In this document: positions 12,480 through 24,299 of the stretch, one piece after another
Position numbering within the stretch: position 1 is the stretch's first letter
How the letters are laid out: every line of letters begins with the position of its first letter
NCBI GenBank assembly: GCA_003550325.1
Contig: QKWP01001110.1
Location: 67,358-131,357 of the forward strand
Direction: 5' to 3'
Source: Gigaspora rosea
Taxonomy: Eukaryota > Glomeromycota > Glomeromycetes > Diversisporales > Gigasporaceae
Length of the DNA: 64,000 nt
Notes under the pieces: model-generated
The model's input: the letters and a program-made list of their open reading frames with translations, nothing else
Database searches by the model: none
What the model was told of the DNA's origin: nothing
Made by a program: the position numbers and the translations under genes

Positions 12480-13307
12480 CAGTGCCCGCCATAAGTCCCT
12501 AGTAACTTTTCAGAGTTAACTTGTAATACCTTGAAATTTTCAGTGTATAAAGTGTTACAGATATAGATCATCCATATGTTTTATAAAACCTCTACATCAG
12601 GATATTACATGATAATAAAGTTCATGGAATTTTGCATATAAAAATCACTCCTAAATTTTTAAATCTAAATATCTTAGCATCAACATAGTAATTTTAATGC
12701 TTGATGACTCTTTTTAATTCTACATATATGTAGAATTAAAAAGAGCTATTCAAGCATTAAATTTGATTATATCAATGCTAAGATATTTTATTTAGTTAAT
12801 TATTGATATTGGGAATATAATAAGATAAATTTTTTTAAAAAAACTTAAATGCATATATTTTGACAACAATGTGATCAATTTTAATGTTTAAGAGCTCTTT
12901 TGAATTCTACATGCATGTAGAATTCAAAAAAGCTTTAAACATTAAAATTGATCACATAATTGTTAAAATATTTTAGTTTAAATTTTGTCAAAATAAAATA
13001 ATTATTTAAATTTAAGCTGCAAGATTTTAAGATCAACCTAGTTCATATTAATGTTTGAGGCCTCTTTCAAATTCTACAAGACTGTAAAAGTCAAAAGAGC
13101 CCTTAAACACCAAGATTAGCTGCATTATTGTTGGAAAATTTATATTAGTTTAAAAAAAACAATGTGGGCTACGATGTATATTCGTGATGTGTATAGCAAC
13201 TTTTACTATGGATGTTTTATCATTTACAAAAAGTATAGATGATCAGCTGAATCGCTTCAAATTCTCTATAAAAGTTACACAAGGTCAGATACTTATGGCA
13301 GGTACTG
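12480..13307. mobile_element. Tc1/mariner-like non-autonomous element, TA duplication
   Basis: The left end CAGTGCCCGCCATAAG and right end CTTATGGCAGGTACTG are inverted repeats. Each is flanked by TA (12478-12479 and 13308-13309), the Tc1/mariner target. A second match, GTAACTTTT..AGAG, follows on both sides. The interior has no transposase; it is mostly three tandem palindromes (12661-13140). Assignment to Tc1/mariner rests on the TA duplication and on the CAGTG start. Confidence 0.8.
12661..13140. repeat. Three tandem, diverged palindromes
   Basis: Centres are at about 12726, 12913 and 13080, spaced 187 and 167 bp. Each spans about 120-130 bp and the centre is TCTACATATATGTAGA, TCTACATGCATGTAGA and TCTACAAGACTGTAAA in turn. 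Copies 1 and 2 differ from each other at several places where both arms of the same copy agree (AATGCTTGA against AATGTTTAA; TTTTTAATTC against TTTTGAATTC). Pairing within a copy is therefore kept while sequence differs between copies. Copy 3 is more decayed. Confidence 0.85.
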
Positions 13308-15321
13308 TATTTAAAATGAGTAAGAAACAAAATTAATTATATTTTTTAATAAAAAAATGTGTTGCTAATTTGTCCCCTAGTGATGTAACTACCCTATAAT
13401 TTACCAATCAGGTCGCAGGATCTTGTGTAACAAAATAAAGAAAATTTTAAGAAAATTTAGAAAAAAAATCAAAAAATTACAAAACTAGCTTTGGGCTATT
13501 AAATAAAGTTTTTGGCATCTAATTTTGCAATCTATTATTTAACTTAATATAACCTATACCCTAACCCTAATCTTTAAAGAATAATTTTTTATACAAAAAA
13601 CTTCTATAAAAATAAGGGTGGTTAAAATTTATATCCTTAACCAGGTGTTAAAATTAGAAATCCCGATTGGATACTCGAACAAAGGAATAAATTGCTTGGA
13701 TGGTTTATTTCTGTATTTATATTAACTCAAAGCATTTATAAAAAATGTAGCGGTTTAACAAAAATAACCTCCAAACCATATCTAGCTTTTAGTAACACTA
13801 ATACTATTCACGTGCAAAAGAGTTAAAAAGTTCACTGATTTGAAAGACTTTGATTAGAAAGCCAATATTTTATTGTATTGCTAGGTTTATAATATTAAAG
13901 GGAAATTCTAATTTGGCCCGGGACAACATGATCCCTCTTAAGTGCGGGCTGGGCCAACACTTACCCTAATTCCAGCACGCACTGATCCTAAAATTCTGAT
14001 GGGATTATTTTAACCGGATCAAAATAGAATTTCTGTATATGCATACATATATGTCATAAGTGCGAGTGGAATTTAAGTGGATTTGGAATTTCCTAGTTAA
14101 ATTAGGTTAGTGTTAGGGGTGTACATATGATAAAATTAACCCCAAAATTGGGGTTTTATATATAAATTCCGAATCCACTTAGATTCCGTTTCCACCTACA
14201 ACATATATACCAATTTATTGATTTACAAACATATAAATAAAGCGAAAAATTAGTATAGTTTAGTTTTTCGATCCTATTCTTTAAGGGACATCCGGATTAA
14301 ATTCGGATCCTACTTTGTGTATCCGGATGATAATCCTAATCTGGATAAATCCGAATTCAATTATTGAATCTGGATTCACAAAGACCATCACTTATTACAT
14401 TTACGAATTTGTCTGCAAATGTTAATATGAAGCTGTTTTATTTAAATATACCAACTTTGAATCATTTATTTCGAATATCTAACAAAATGAAATGCCAATT
14501 TCAAATTTAATAAATTAACAAGAAACGTGTCAGACAAGCGAAATATAATTAATTTTTGTGTATCAAAATATTAACATTGAATTTAGTATAGGGAGTTCTA
14601 TAGCAAATTAATGTAAGTTTTTTTTTAGTTGTTACTAGAGATTTAACCCGGGTGGGTGCCACCCGGATATCCGATAACTATTTGGATAAATACTATCCGG
14701 ATTGAACTCTAAATTGGTTAATCAGGAAAAATCAGTCTTATTAAAATTTATATGATACACATATAGATTTGTTTTTCATAGTGTATCGAACACCCCAATG
14801 CGGTAGTTAGCTCGTATTGGAACTAACAGTTGTGGTTTCAATCACAATTTACTGTAAAATTTTGTTACAAACTTACTGATTATTGTGGTGATTTACTGTA
14901 AAGAAATTTCTGTACAGATGACCAGAATTGTATAGTGTGAGAAATTACATGGTATTTCCGCAAATCAATATTGTATGGGTGAGCATACCAGTATAGTCAT
15001 ACTGATATATATTAGCGGGTTTGACAGTGTCATCTGATTTTTTGTACTACAATTATTATTAAATCACATGATTTGAACAAATCAATTTTCTTGGGTTCGA
15101 ACATATGAAATATATAGGCAAATTTTGCCTATGAATCCACCTCTTATGCTCTAACAAAAAAAATTCCTTACGAAATTTTGGATTAGAAACTCTTCGCTGA
15201 AACACGCTACCCTGACCTTAACCTAACCCTCACCTTAACCCTAAACTAACGAATTTATTTATTGTTTTGATTTCACGTTACACCATTATAGGGTGTGATG
15301 TATCGGTGAAATAATACGGAC
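13308..15321. other. Gene-free stretch with small inverted repeats
   Basis: No gene is seen. CCGGAT-rich imperfect inverted repeats occur at 14283-14388 and 14645-14700. Telomere-like CTAACCCTCACCTTAACCC lies at 15219-15240. The segment ends with GTGAAATAATACGGACCCA (15305-15323), close to a sequence at 8600-8620, immediately before LRR-coding sequence begins. Confidence 0.5.
14066..14195. mobile_element. 130-bp foldback element
   Basis: The left arm GTGGAATTTAAGTGGATT and right arm AATCCACTTAGATTCC..TTTCCAC are complementary with small gaps. The loop carries AGGTTAGTGTTAGGGG and CCCCAAAATTGGGG. No clear target duplication. Confidence 0.65.
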
Positions 15322-16245
15322 CCAAGCAATAGCTATAGCTCGATGCAATAATAACACATTGACTAATTTAAATTTAGAAGGTAATTATCTGAGCGACGAA
15401 GCAGGAATAGCACTAGCTATGGCTCTGTCCAAGAACATTACTCTTATGTGTTTAAATTTAAAAATTAATCGATTATGTAATAAAACAAGAACATTACTAG
15501 CCGAAAATTATGCAAAAATACTTCGTTAACTAATTTAGTTTTAAATGTTAATAAGTTGGGTGAATCAGCAGGAAAAGCACTGGCTGAAGCTTATGCAAAA
15601 AATACTACGTTAACTAATTATTATAATTTATATTGGAATAACTTGGGTAAATCAGCAGGAAGAGCACTGGCTGAAGCATTATGTAAAAATACTACGTTAA
15701 CTAATTTAGATTTAAGTCGGACTGGGCTAGGTGAATCAGCAGGAAAAGCACTGGCAGAAGCTCTATGCAAAAATACTACCTTAATAATTTAAATTTAGGA
15801 ATAACTTGGGTGAATAAGTTGGAAAAGCACTGGCAGAAGCTTTATGCAACAATACTACCTTAACTAATTTTATTTAAGTTGGAATAAGTTGAAAAATTTT
15901 AGCAGGAAAAGCACTGGCAGAAGCTTTATGCAAAAATAATACGTTAACTGAATTAGATTTATATAATAATAAATTGGGTGAATCAGTAGGAAAAGCACTA
16001 GTTGAAGCTTTATGCAAAAATATTACCTTAACTAAGTTAAATTTAAACCATACTGATTTGGGTGAATCAGCAGAAAAAGCACTGGCGGAAGCTTTATGCA
16101 AAAATACTACGTTAACTTAGGGGTAATAACTTGGGTGTATCGGCAAAAAAAGTACTGGCAGAAGCTTTATACAAAAATTACATCTTAACTATTTAGAAAA
16201 TAATAGGTAAATCGGCAAGAAAAGCAAAAATACTATCATATATTA
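15322..16245 (+). pseudogene. Decayed LRR (RNase-inhibitor-type) array
   Basis: About ten 84-nt units encode 28-residue leucine-rich repeats with the pattern AGKALAEALCKNTTLTNLDL (helix A-x-A-L-A-x-A-L, then N-T-T-L-x-x-L-x-L strand). This is the ribonuclease-inhibitor/NLRC3-like class, generally a protein-binding solenoid. Reading frames shift between units and stops interrupt them, for example after 15531, at 15792 and at 16119. The longest intact run (15556-15792) holds less than three units. There is no start region: LRR code begins abruptly after a GGACCCA repeat end at 15323, so the 5' part is missing. I read it as a truncated, non-functional copy. A heavily spliced gene is possible but no consistent GT-AG model was found. 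Confidence 0.85.
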
Positions 16246-16828
16246 ATTTAAATTTGTGATCGGAATTAAGATATTATAATATTGGTTAAAATTTATTTAT
16301 ACTCATTCATTATCAATCTAAATAAATCCTACCCTTAACCTTAAAATAATTTTTATAATTTTATATTTAAAATAGGCCAATTTAAATTAGTTTCAGCCAC
16401 ATCACAATTTAAATGTCCTTTTTGTTAATCATTAAATAATGTCTATATATTTTATGAGATGAATAGGTTAAAAGTCTCTAAACAAGTCCTTTTGATTAAT
16501 ATTAAATTATAAGGTCTTTGGTGATCGGAGTGATTAACAAAATATTATTCTGTGCAACTTAATCTTATATACAACGAAAAAAGAAAAATTTTAATAGAAA
16601 TTCATAATCTTATAAAAAAAAAATCAGTAAACATTTATTAAATAACAAAGCTAGTAAATTCATTTGATTATTTAACAGTAACATTTGACACATTTGCTTT
16701 AAATGTTCTTTTAAATTTTAATTCAATTTCTTCAATTTCATTATTTCAATATGACAATATCCCGAAGTTTTATTAAATATTAAGATTGGTTTATTGTCAT
16801 GGTCTGAGGAAATTTCGAGTTTTTAGTA

Positions 16829-17243
16829 TTATTTATTTCCTGGGGGCAGTGTTGTACATGGGACAGTTGGGACGTAAGTTGGGACATTTTGGGACATTTT
16901 GGAACAATTTTATAAATTGAAATTACTTAAAATTTTATTAAGATAATCTAATTAAATTTTTTTAGAAATGTGTTCAGCACCTAAAAAAATATATAATTAT
17001 ATATTTTTTTAAATTAATTTATTAATTATTAAGACTTGGGACATAGTTGGGACACTTGGGACGCTGGGACGTTGGGACGTTGGGACATGGCAAAAAAAAG
17101 CCGGGACAGCGAAAATGTACAACACTGCCTGGGGGAGTAGAGTTTACCGATGATCATAGATCATGGATGGCCCTTCGGGCCATCCACGTACTATGATCAT
17201 CGGTAAACTCTGTTATAATTTCCCCACAGGAAATAAATAAATA
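16829..17243. mobile_element. Older foldback element split by a hAT MITE
   Basis: TTATTTATTTCCTGGGGG at 16829-16846 pairs with CCCCACAGGAAATAAATAA ending at 17243. AGAGTTTACCGATGATCATAG (17139 on) pairs with its complement at about 17192-17212, around a GGATGGCCCTTCGGGCCATCC hairpin. The arms become continuous only when 16847-17127 plus one 8-bp repeat is removed, so the foldback was there first. Confidence 0.85.
16847..17127. mobile_element. 281-bp hAT-type MITE
   Basis: The ends CAGTGTTGTACA and TGTACAACACTG are a perfect 12-bp inverted repeat. The element is flanked by an exact 8-bp duplication, CCTGGGGG (16839-16846 and 17128-17135). CAGTG-type ends plus an 8-bp duplication are hAT hallmarks. 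The interior is made of repeated GGGACA/TTGGGAC words near both ends. Confidence 0.93.
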
Positions 17244-18610
17244 ATCCCCAGGAGCGTGTCACTAGATGTTAATCGGACTACCATACCATCATTTTTACAC
17301 GTGTTCCATATTTATATTCGTATTGTGCTTTACTAACTTTTGGGCTTCGCTTTATTTTTTTTTTTTATTTACATCATTTTTATCTCCTTTGCTTTTTATC
17401 AAACTCTTACTTTCACTTTGCCATATCGTGCCTTTTTTAGCTTCATTTTACTGTGCCTATTTATTTTGGCTTTTAAAGTTCTTTAGATAAAACGTGAAAA
17501 ATACAAAAAAGAAAATGATTCAAATAAAAATTAAGAGTTAAAATTAGAGCTTCCCGATGATCAATATGAGACCGGGAATCTTTCGTGAGAAGATTCCCAG
17601 TCACAATATGATTATTATAAATATGGTTAATCACGTGTAAAAAATAATGATGAAGAGTGCGACAGGGGGATTATATATGTAAAATCTATCTCGGTCACAG
17701 ATTTAAATAATATAGGATTTAACTAAAATTTTTAGTCAACTAATCAATTAATTAAGTTTATCATCTTTGAGTCCTGTAACGTCAATGCTCATTATTTCAC
17801 AAATAACATTCCCATACATGTTTAAAATAACGCTCATGTTTGAATTAATATAAATTAGATGTCATTTAACCATTTTTTTATGCTGAAATATCGTACTGAA
17901 ACCTATTCACTTAATGCACATAATGCGCGGCTATGCATTATTACGTGCAAATATGATGAAAATTAGTCTACAAAGTCTGTTTCTACTGTATAAATTTAAT
18001 AAATAGTTTATTTTTTGCACATCATTTTTAGAGGTTCAACAGTATTTGTTTAAAATTTTTTATATTTAATAAAAGATTTCTTAACAACTAATCATTAAAA
18101 TTTTATAAATTTTTTTTTATTTTAATTCGGTAAATATAGAAAATTAAAATAAAAAAGTTTATCAAATTTGAATAGATGATTATCAAGAAATATTTATTTA
18201 AAACTGAAAATAGAAGCTCTTTGCAAGAGCACTATTCTGACTTCTTTATATTTTAATAATTGTTTGCATGCATGAATGAAATTTGGACGATAGAAATTTG
18301 TCCAAGATTAATGCTCTAATTGTTCAATCAAATACTGAACTTGACATATTTGTAATCAAATTTTATCTTAGACAAATTTGGAACTTATCAGAATGAAAAA
18401 ATTGAGTCCAACCGAAAATTTCACTGAAAAAAAAAATAATAAAATAAAATGTTAAATAAAAATGCTCGAAGTAAAAAAAAAAAAAAAAATTAGAATGTAG
18501 CTTTCATTAACGTAGCAAAGAGATTAAAATGAGACAAGAAAAAAAGATCAAATTTAAAAATACAAATTATAAAATTTACTAAATTAAATATTTAGTATAC
18601 AATAATTAAT

Positions 18611-18890
18611 AGTTATCAGGCAGGCACTGCCTGATAACTGGTTTATTTGGTCAAGGATTTAAGATCAGACTAAGAAATTGAATTCCGAAGGAATTCAACT
18701 TCTTAGGCTGATCTTAAATATTTTGACCAAATAATTAAGTTATAAGGCATCTGCATGACTGATAACGGATTTATCCGGTAACTTACGACGATAGTCTGCC
18801 TAATAATAATTTTATTATTCGGCAACTATATGATTTCTGCCGAATAATAAATTTATTTGGCAGACGAATCATCGTAAGCTGCCGGATAAT
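18611..18890. repeat. Three consecutive hairpins
   Basis: 18611-18639 is a perfect AGTTATCAGGCAG/CTGCCTGATAACT stem with a 3-base loop. 18645-18732 pairs ATTTGGTCAAGGATTTAAGA with TCTTAAATATTTTGACCAAAT around GAATTCC. 18771-18890 pairs TTATCCGGTAACTTACGACG with its near-complement, around GCCTAATAATAA..TTATTATTCGGC. They probably form one decayed composite foldback element. Confidence 0.85.
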
Positions 18891-20390
18891 GAAAATTTAT
18901 TCTTCCATGTGTTATCATTAATAGAATAAAATTTGATTATTATTTTTCATTTTAAATTTTATCGATTAAGTAAAAATTTTACATAACTAACCAAATAGAT
19001 GATTAACTAAATAAAAAAATCCTTATTCGATTAATACCGATAAAGTTCATTTGAAAGTAAAAATTTTTATTCATTTAATTGGAGTTATTCAATTAAACTC
19101 TAATAAATTCAAATAAAAACTTATTTGACTAAAAGTTAAATCATGTGTATGCTGTATCCATTGCTAACAATGTTTCCAGACCTCTCAACATTTGTTTTTA
19201 AAAGTAAAACAAGTAGCTAGAAACTAGAAGCTAGTAATGAAAAGTGTATAACATAGTTATTGCGCAAAAATTGTGTGATACTATGGTTTCTACCTAATTC
19301 AATAGTAAAATCAATGGAAATTAGCTATTATTAAAATAGAAGTTTTCACCACCAAAAAATTATATATATCTTTTCTATTTGTTTTAATATTTTGACAAAA
19401 GCTTCAAAAATTAGGTGTCGGATTAGGACACTCTTATGCATCAATCTAGATGTGATTTTCATAGTGATCGCAATAATACACAAGTATTGTGGCATAATGC
19501 TATTCCCATAACATTTTAAACATAAGTCAAAAATACGAATGACAAAGATATGATTGAGCTATATTCAAGTATTACTATTATTATGATTTCCTAATAATTG
19601 AATGGGTATATATAGAGATTTTATAAAGTACAAATATTAGTTTAGACTGTACAGTATGATATTATAAATATTTGTACTGTACAGCTATATTTTCACTAAT
19701 GACTCACAGTAACTACATCCTGTGTAATATGGTTGCTGAACATCCAAATCCGATATACAGTATTTTTATTGCAAATAGTGTACATATACATAATGACATA
19801 TATTTAACTCAATAGAGTTTCAAAGTTAATAAATAAGTGATACATTTTGATAATAGGATTTTTCCAATAGCATTTTTACTATGCTGTATTATAAATCAGA
19901 AAATAAAAGATGATTCTTTGATTTTAACTTTAAAACCTCCTAATACTGTTAATAGTAGGTTATATGAGCTGCTATAATTTCTTCATAAATCTGGTCATGC
20001 ATTTTTAATATCTTTATTTTTTTCAGATTCAAATAAATGTAATAGTATATTTCTGTATTTTTGTCATCTTTCCATTTTATAAAAGTGGTATATTATGAAT
20101 TTCTAATATTTTTTAATTAGATCTATATAACATTGTGGGATATCTTTAACAATGGTTGGTCTTAAGTTATCGCAGTAGTGTTTCGATCCGTAATCCGCCG
20201 ATCCGAATGGATCCGATGATTCGGATTGAATACGGATATCCGTTAATTTTAACCGGATAGATCTGTATATTTACGGATTAATGATAAGGATTATCCGGAT
20301 CATAATCCTAAATATCTTACATGCTGACCAGCAACCAACGACAAATATATTACACTCCCTTTGGTAAATGTGAATGTAGCGATTATTTAT

Positions 20391-20609
20391 TGTCGGGGAT
20401 GATGCTGAAATCGGATGATGATGAAATTTGGGGTCTCGATCTGAAACTATAAGCCTTCCACATAAACTCTTTAAATATCAAACCTACACCCAAACCTTAC
20501 CTAACCCTATAAGACAAAAAAAAAAAAAAACACCTCAAAAAAATTTTAAATTTCATATCAAAATAGATCAAAATTTAGGGTCATCCGATTTCAGCATCAT
20601 CCCCGACAA
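20391..20609. mobile_element. 219-bp MITE with ~28-bp terminal repeats
   Basis: TGTCGGGGATGATGCTGAAA at the left is the exact reverse complement of TTTCAGCATCATCCCCGACA at the right; pairing extends to CGGATGAT. The interior contains a CCTTACCTAACCCTA word and an A-run. Target duplication unclear. Confidence 0.88.
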
Positions 20610-20765
20610 CTGATTTGAAAATTAGTGGGGGCAACGATGAATTTGTGATGATCATCCAAATTTCGATAATTATTTTTCGGTAATAACAGCGTAGTTTTTC
20701 GATAATATAAAATTATTGAAATTTGCAGATGATCCATAAAATTCATTACGTGTCTCACTAATTTC

Positions 20766-20890
20766 AAATCTTAAAAAACTCTCTTATTAAAATCGTGAAA
20801 CGTGAATTTGCCAAATTTGCTTCTGTGTTTGATTACCTAATACTTACAAACTATTTTGGGCTAAAAAAAGTCAATCAAATGTTTCACGAA
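20766..20890. repeat. Dispersed repeat, copy 1
   Basis: Two blocks, ACTCTCTTATTAAAATCGTG.. and AGTCAATCAAATGTTTCACG.., match 26050-26160 at roughly 85 percent by eye; the second copy lacks about 45 bases between the blocks. The blocks contain partly complementary words (CGTGAAACGTGAATTTG against CACGAATTTGAAA). Identity unknown. Confidence 0.7.
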
Positions 20891-22086
20891 TTTGAAATGG
20901 TTTTGTATAATGGTCTCAAGTTCAAGAACAAGTGCAAGTGCAGAAGAAGAACAAGAACAATTGTTTCACAATAGATAAAAAGGAAACATGGGATCAATAA
21001 AAATGGCGAATATATTAGCAAATATTAAGAAAAATTACATTCCACCAAGATTTAAATGATTGATTTCTATTTTTTTCCATTTTTCGTAAATTTTCGGTCG
21101 GAATTTTTGTCGCCCAGATTATCTGATAATCACTAATTTTCTCAGCGATTCTTGTAGTTCGTAGTTTTATGTTGATCTACCAACCAATAAAACCATGGTT
21201 ATACCCAAAATGTGATCAATAATCAAGTTATTATGCTTTAACGCTTTTGATTGGTTATACAACCCGTATCAAAATGTTCCAATGAGCAAATTATGATCAA
21301 GAATGTCATTACCAATGTCAACGAATTACTACCTTATTACTTATGCTAAAAACCTTCGTCGCAAATAAAAAAAAAAACACGTTTTTGTGTTCTGTTTGTT
21401 TATAGTAAATTCTTAAAAAAGATGAAACAGACATCGGAAGTGTCGTAGATTACTTTATCCTTTCGTTGATCCACGTTTTCATATATATATATAATCTTTA
21501 TTTCGGTTTGTAAAAACAATAATTGCTAAATAGTAATAATGATAAAGATGTTTGCTCAAGCATCAATTGCAATCAACATTTTAATTAATCGTAATATTTA
21601 AGCATCAACACGATCATAAATTAATCACATTGAAGAAGATACGGAGCATAATTTAATCATATTAAAAATGGTCTAATTAATAGCGCAATAATGGTTCTGC
21701 ACTATCTCAATTACTAGCTAATCACATCGAGCGTGCTGCTTGAGAACATCCTATATTTCTTCAAACTTGATACAATCTATAGAGAAGAGCAGCAAATAAG
21801 TAAAAGAATTTCTTATATTTCTGAAATAGACTATCTTTTAACGGCAGAAATTTTTGTCTGAGAATATCTTTATCCTCTGCATTGATGAAATATTAACCAA
21901 ATCCTTATGTATCATCCAGATATTTCTTTTAACATTTTTACTTTTTGAAATCTGCAGCTTTTAAAGTGAAATATAATGTTTTCATAATAGGGTTTTGAAT
22001 TATGTTGTGATTGTTTATAAAAATTGTAAACTACAATGTAATTTAGCTCATTTTAATAATACCAAGCAAGAATTATATCAAGAGTA

Positions 22087-22394
22087 AGGCCACACAAAGT
22101 TATTTTTCGTTTTGCATAACATGGTGTTCCAAAATTACAGTCGGCGGGTCGGATTTTTTTTCAATCTACTATTAAATTATTAATAAGCTCATGTTCACAT
22201 CTAAGGCCGCGTATCGAATCTATCGGGTAATTCCGGAAAAGTGTCATCATCGGGTGACACCAGAGAAAAAAATTAAATGGCAAAAATGGAATATTTGGCA
22301 CAATAGGCATTTAAAAAAAAAAATTTTTTTTTTTTTTTTTTGGAAAAATTGGTCGGCGGGTTATGCAAAACGAAAGATTAACTTTGCGTGGCCT
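22087..22394. mobile_element. 308-bp MITE, probable TA target
   Basis: AGGCCACACAAAGTTA..CGTTTTGCATAAC at the left is inverted as GTTATGCAAAACG..TAACTTTGCGTGGCCT at the right. TA lies just outside each end. The interior has long A and T runs and a GTCGGCGGGT word near both ends. The open frame crossing it (22191-22400) is not considered a gene. Confidence 0.85.
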
Positions 22395-22603
22395 AACTGA
22401 CATCAGCAATTCACAATCTAAAAAAGAGGTCAAAGTATGTGAGCCATTCAGACTTTTTTTTTTGAAAGTTGATTATATCCATTATAAATATCTAATTCTA
22501 TGTTTTTTTAGCTAATCCCGAAGAATGAAAATAGAGTGTATTTCAATAAAGGATCTCTGTCAGCTTTTTCAAAATTAATTGAATTTTATCACTTTTTAAC
22601 AAA

Positions 22604-22850
22604 TACCGTTGGCCACTGTATACAGTACCCGGGCATTATTCAAGAACTCTATTTTTAAAATTGAATAGTACCCGTGGATACTGTGTGAACTATATATAGG
22701 GATATATCATTTTAAAAGTAGTAAATAAATATAGTTGTACTCTGAGTTTTATTCAAGAAACAGGCCAGTTGCGATGATGGATAATGCCCGGATCTTAATC
22801 ATGGGGTATTATTTTTGAGGGATACTATATACAGTGGCAAACAGTATTAT
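22604..22850. mobile_element. Foldback element, ~28-bp termini
   Basis: AATACCGTTGGCCACTGTAT at the left corresponds to ATACAGTGGCAAACAGTATT at the right. A second internal pair, CCCGGGCATTATTCAAGAA, is inverted near 22743-22795. No coding sequence. Confidence 0.75.
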
Positions 22851-23384
22851 CATTCATAGAAGTATTGTCAACTAAAGAATATTGAACTTTTGCAATAATA
22901 GAAGAAGTTGGTGATTAAACCAATTTATTTAACCCAACAATCAAATAATCTTGATCGATATTGTATAAGTTTTTCTGCATATTATGAATAATAATTAAAT
23001 AAAATTAAATTATTTTCTATTCTGCTTTAATTAGATTTTCTGTTGCATGACCATTTATAATAAACCTGAAGACTAGCAAAATAAATATCCAATAAAAAGC
23101 AATAATTTTAAAATGATAAGATTCTATTAATATTAATAACAGTTAAATTATACTACGTATGTTACTAGCACTAGTTACAAATATCAAAATAACTTTTTAA
23201 AGTAAGCTTTATTTTTGTAAGGGTTAAAATCATTTCAACTAAATTTTAGCATATGAACAATGATACTTTAATTTTTTCAAATTCCAAAGTTTACTAAAAA
23301 ATTAATAAATAAATATAGCATTCTCAGATACAACATTGTTAATAAATTAAAGCACTGAGGAAGTCAGGGTTGTGTTTTTGCAAA

Positions 23385-23745
23385 AAATTTGTTTTTAATG
23401 CATCTCTTCTTCAAAGTCAATTTCATTGCTATCAATCGTTAAAGATTCCTTCATGGCCAAGATTATTATTAAAAAGATTTAAAGAAGTTAAAGTGGTATT
23501 GTTATGAGGAGCCTTTGCCAATGCCTTTCCTTCTCTAGGACCAAGTTTATTAATGCTAAAATCTAAAGATAATAGAGTATTATTTTTGTGAAATGCCTCT
23601 GTTAATAATATTCCACCTTTATTATTAAGTTTATTAAATATCTTAAAGTGGTATTATTTCGAAGAACTTTTGCAAATGCTTTTCTTCCTTTAGGACCAAT
23701 TCGATTATTAGCAATATGTGCACTGACGTGCACAATAATTAAGAT
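23385..23745 (-). pseudogene. Second decayed LRR array
   Basis: On the minus strand the DNA reads as about four 28-residue leucine-rich repeats of the same class as at 15.3 kb. Segments such as IGPKGRKAFAKVLRNNTTL and LGPREGKALAKAPHNNTTL are in different frames and then run into a stop. No start or end exons are evident. Orientation is opposite to the 15.3-kb copy. It is most likely a relic; no function is proposed. Confidence 0.8.
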
Positions 23746-23749
23746 TCTT

Positions 23750-24020
23750 AATGATCATAATTTTCGTTATTGTTTTTGAAGTCATCCTTTGGAGTTATTG
23801 CCTTGGAAGTTACTCTTTTGGAATCACTATTGTTTTTGTATATGTTTTTCATTATTTTTGGAGGTATTGCAGCTTTGTTTTTTTCTTGCTTTTATTTTTT
23901 ATTTTATTTTTTATTTATTTTTGTATATTATTGCATTTTAGTATCTCCCTTGAGTTACTGCCATTGGAGTTGCCGCAATTGGTGCTGTCATTATTGGAGT
24001 TATTGCTAAAGTAGTCAGTC
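23750..24020. repeat. Low-complexity TTGGAGTTATTGC repeats
   Basis: Degenerate repetition of TTGGAGTTATTGC-like words around a T-rich core creates long hydrophobic frames in two registers. Both are repeat artefacts rather than a membrane protein. Confidence 0.55.
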
Positions 24021-24174
24021 ATTTTGATTTTTCTTTTGAGCTTTTCATTTTGGTACTATTGCTTTACTTTGTTTTTTCTTCAAAAATATTAGTAGCTGGA
24101 TTATTTTAAAGTTAGTAGTTTTGGTAATTATAAGTATTTTCATATTTGGCATGTAAATTACTAAATTAAAATAT

Positions 24175-24295
24175 ATGTATTATAAAATTTAATTAATAAA
24201 ATAATAAAATTTAGTTAATAAAATATAAAATTTAGCTAATAAAAATTAGAAAATTTAGTTAATAAAATTATAAAATTTAATTAATAAAATAATGC
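24175..24295. repeat. AAAATTTAGTTAATAAAAT tandem array
   Basis: Five or six copies of a 22-26-bp AT-only unit. Confidence 0.8.
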
Positions 24296-24299
24296 ATAT

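Larger units (their letters stand above)
17244..22086. other. Gene-free stretch dominated by inverted repeats
   Basis: No gene is supported; hydrophobic frames such as 17266-17490 are T-rich low complexity. Contents include a hairpin at 17571-17602 (GGGAATCTT..AAGATTCCC) and three hairpins at 18611-18890. A small inverted repeat lies at 19628-19676 (GTACAAATATTA), a CGGATCC/CCGGAT-rich hAT-like subterminal region at 20170-20310, and elements at 20391-20735. Confidence 0.55.

Noticed and set aside
23751..24014. Aromatic-rich putative membrane protein
   Set aside because: T-rich low complexity with two overlapping frames open; no start context or family feature.
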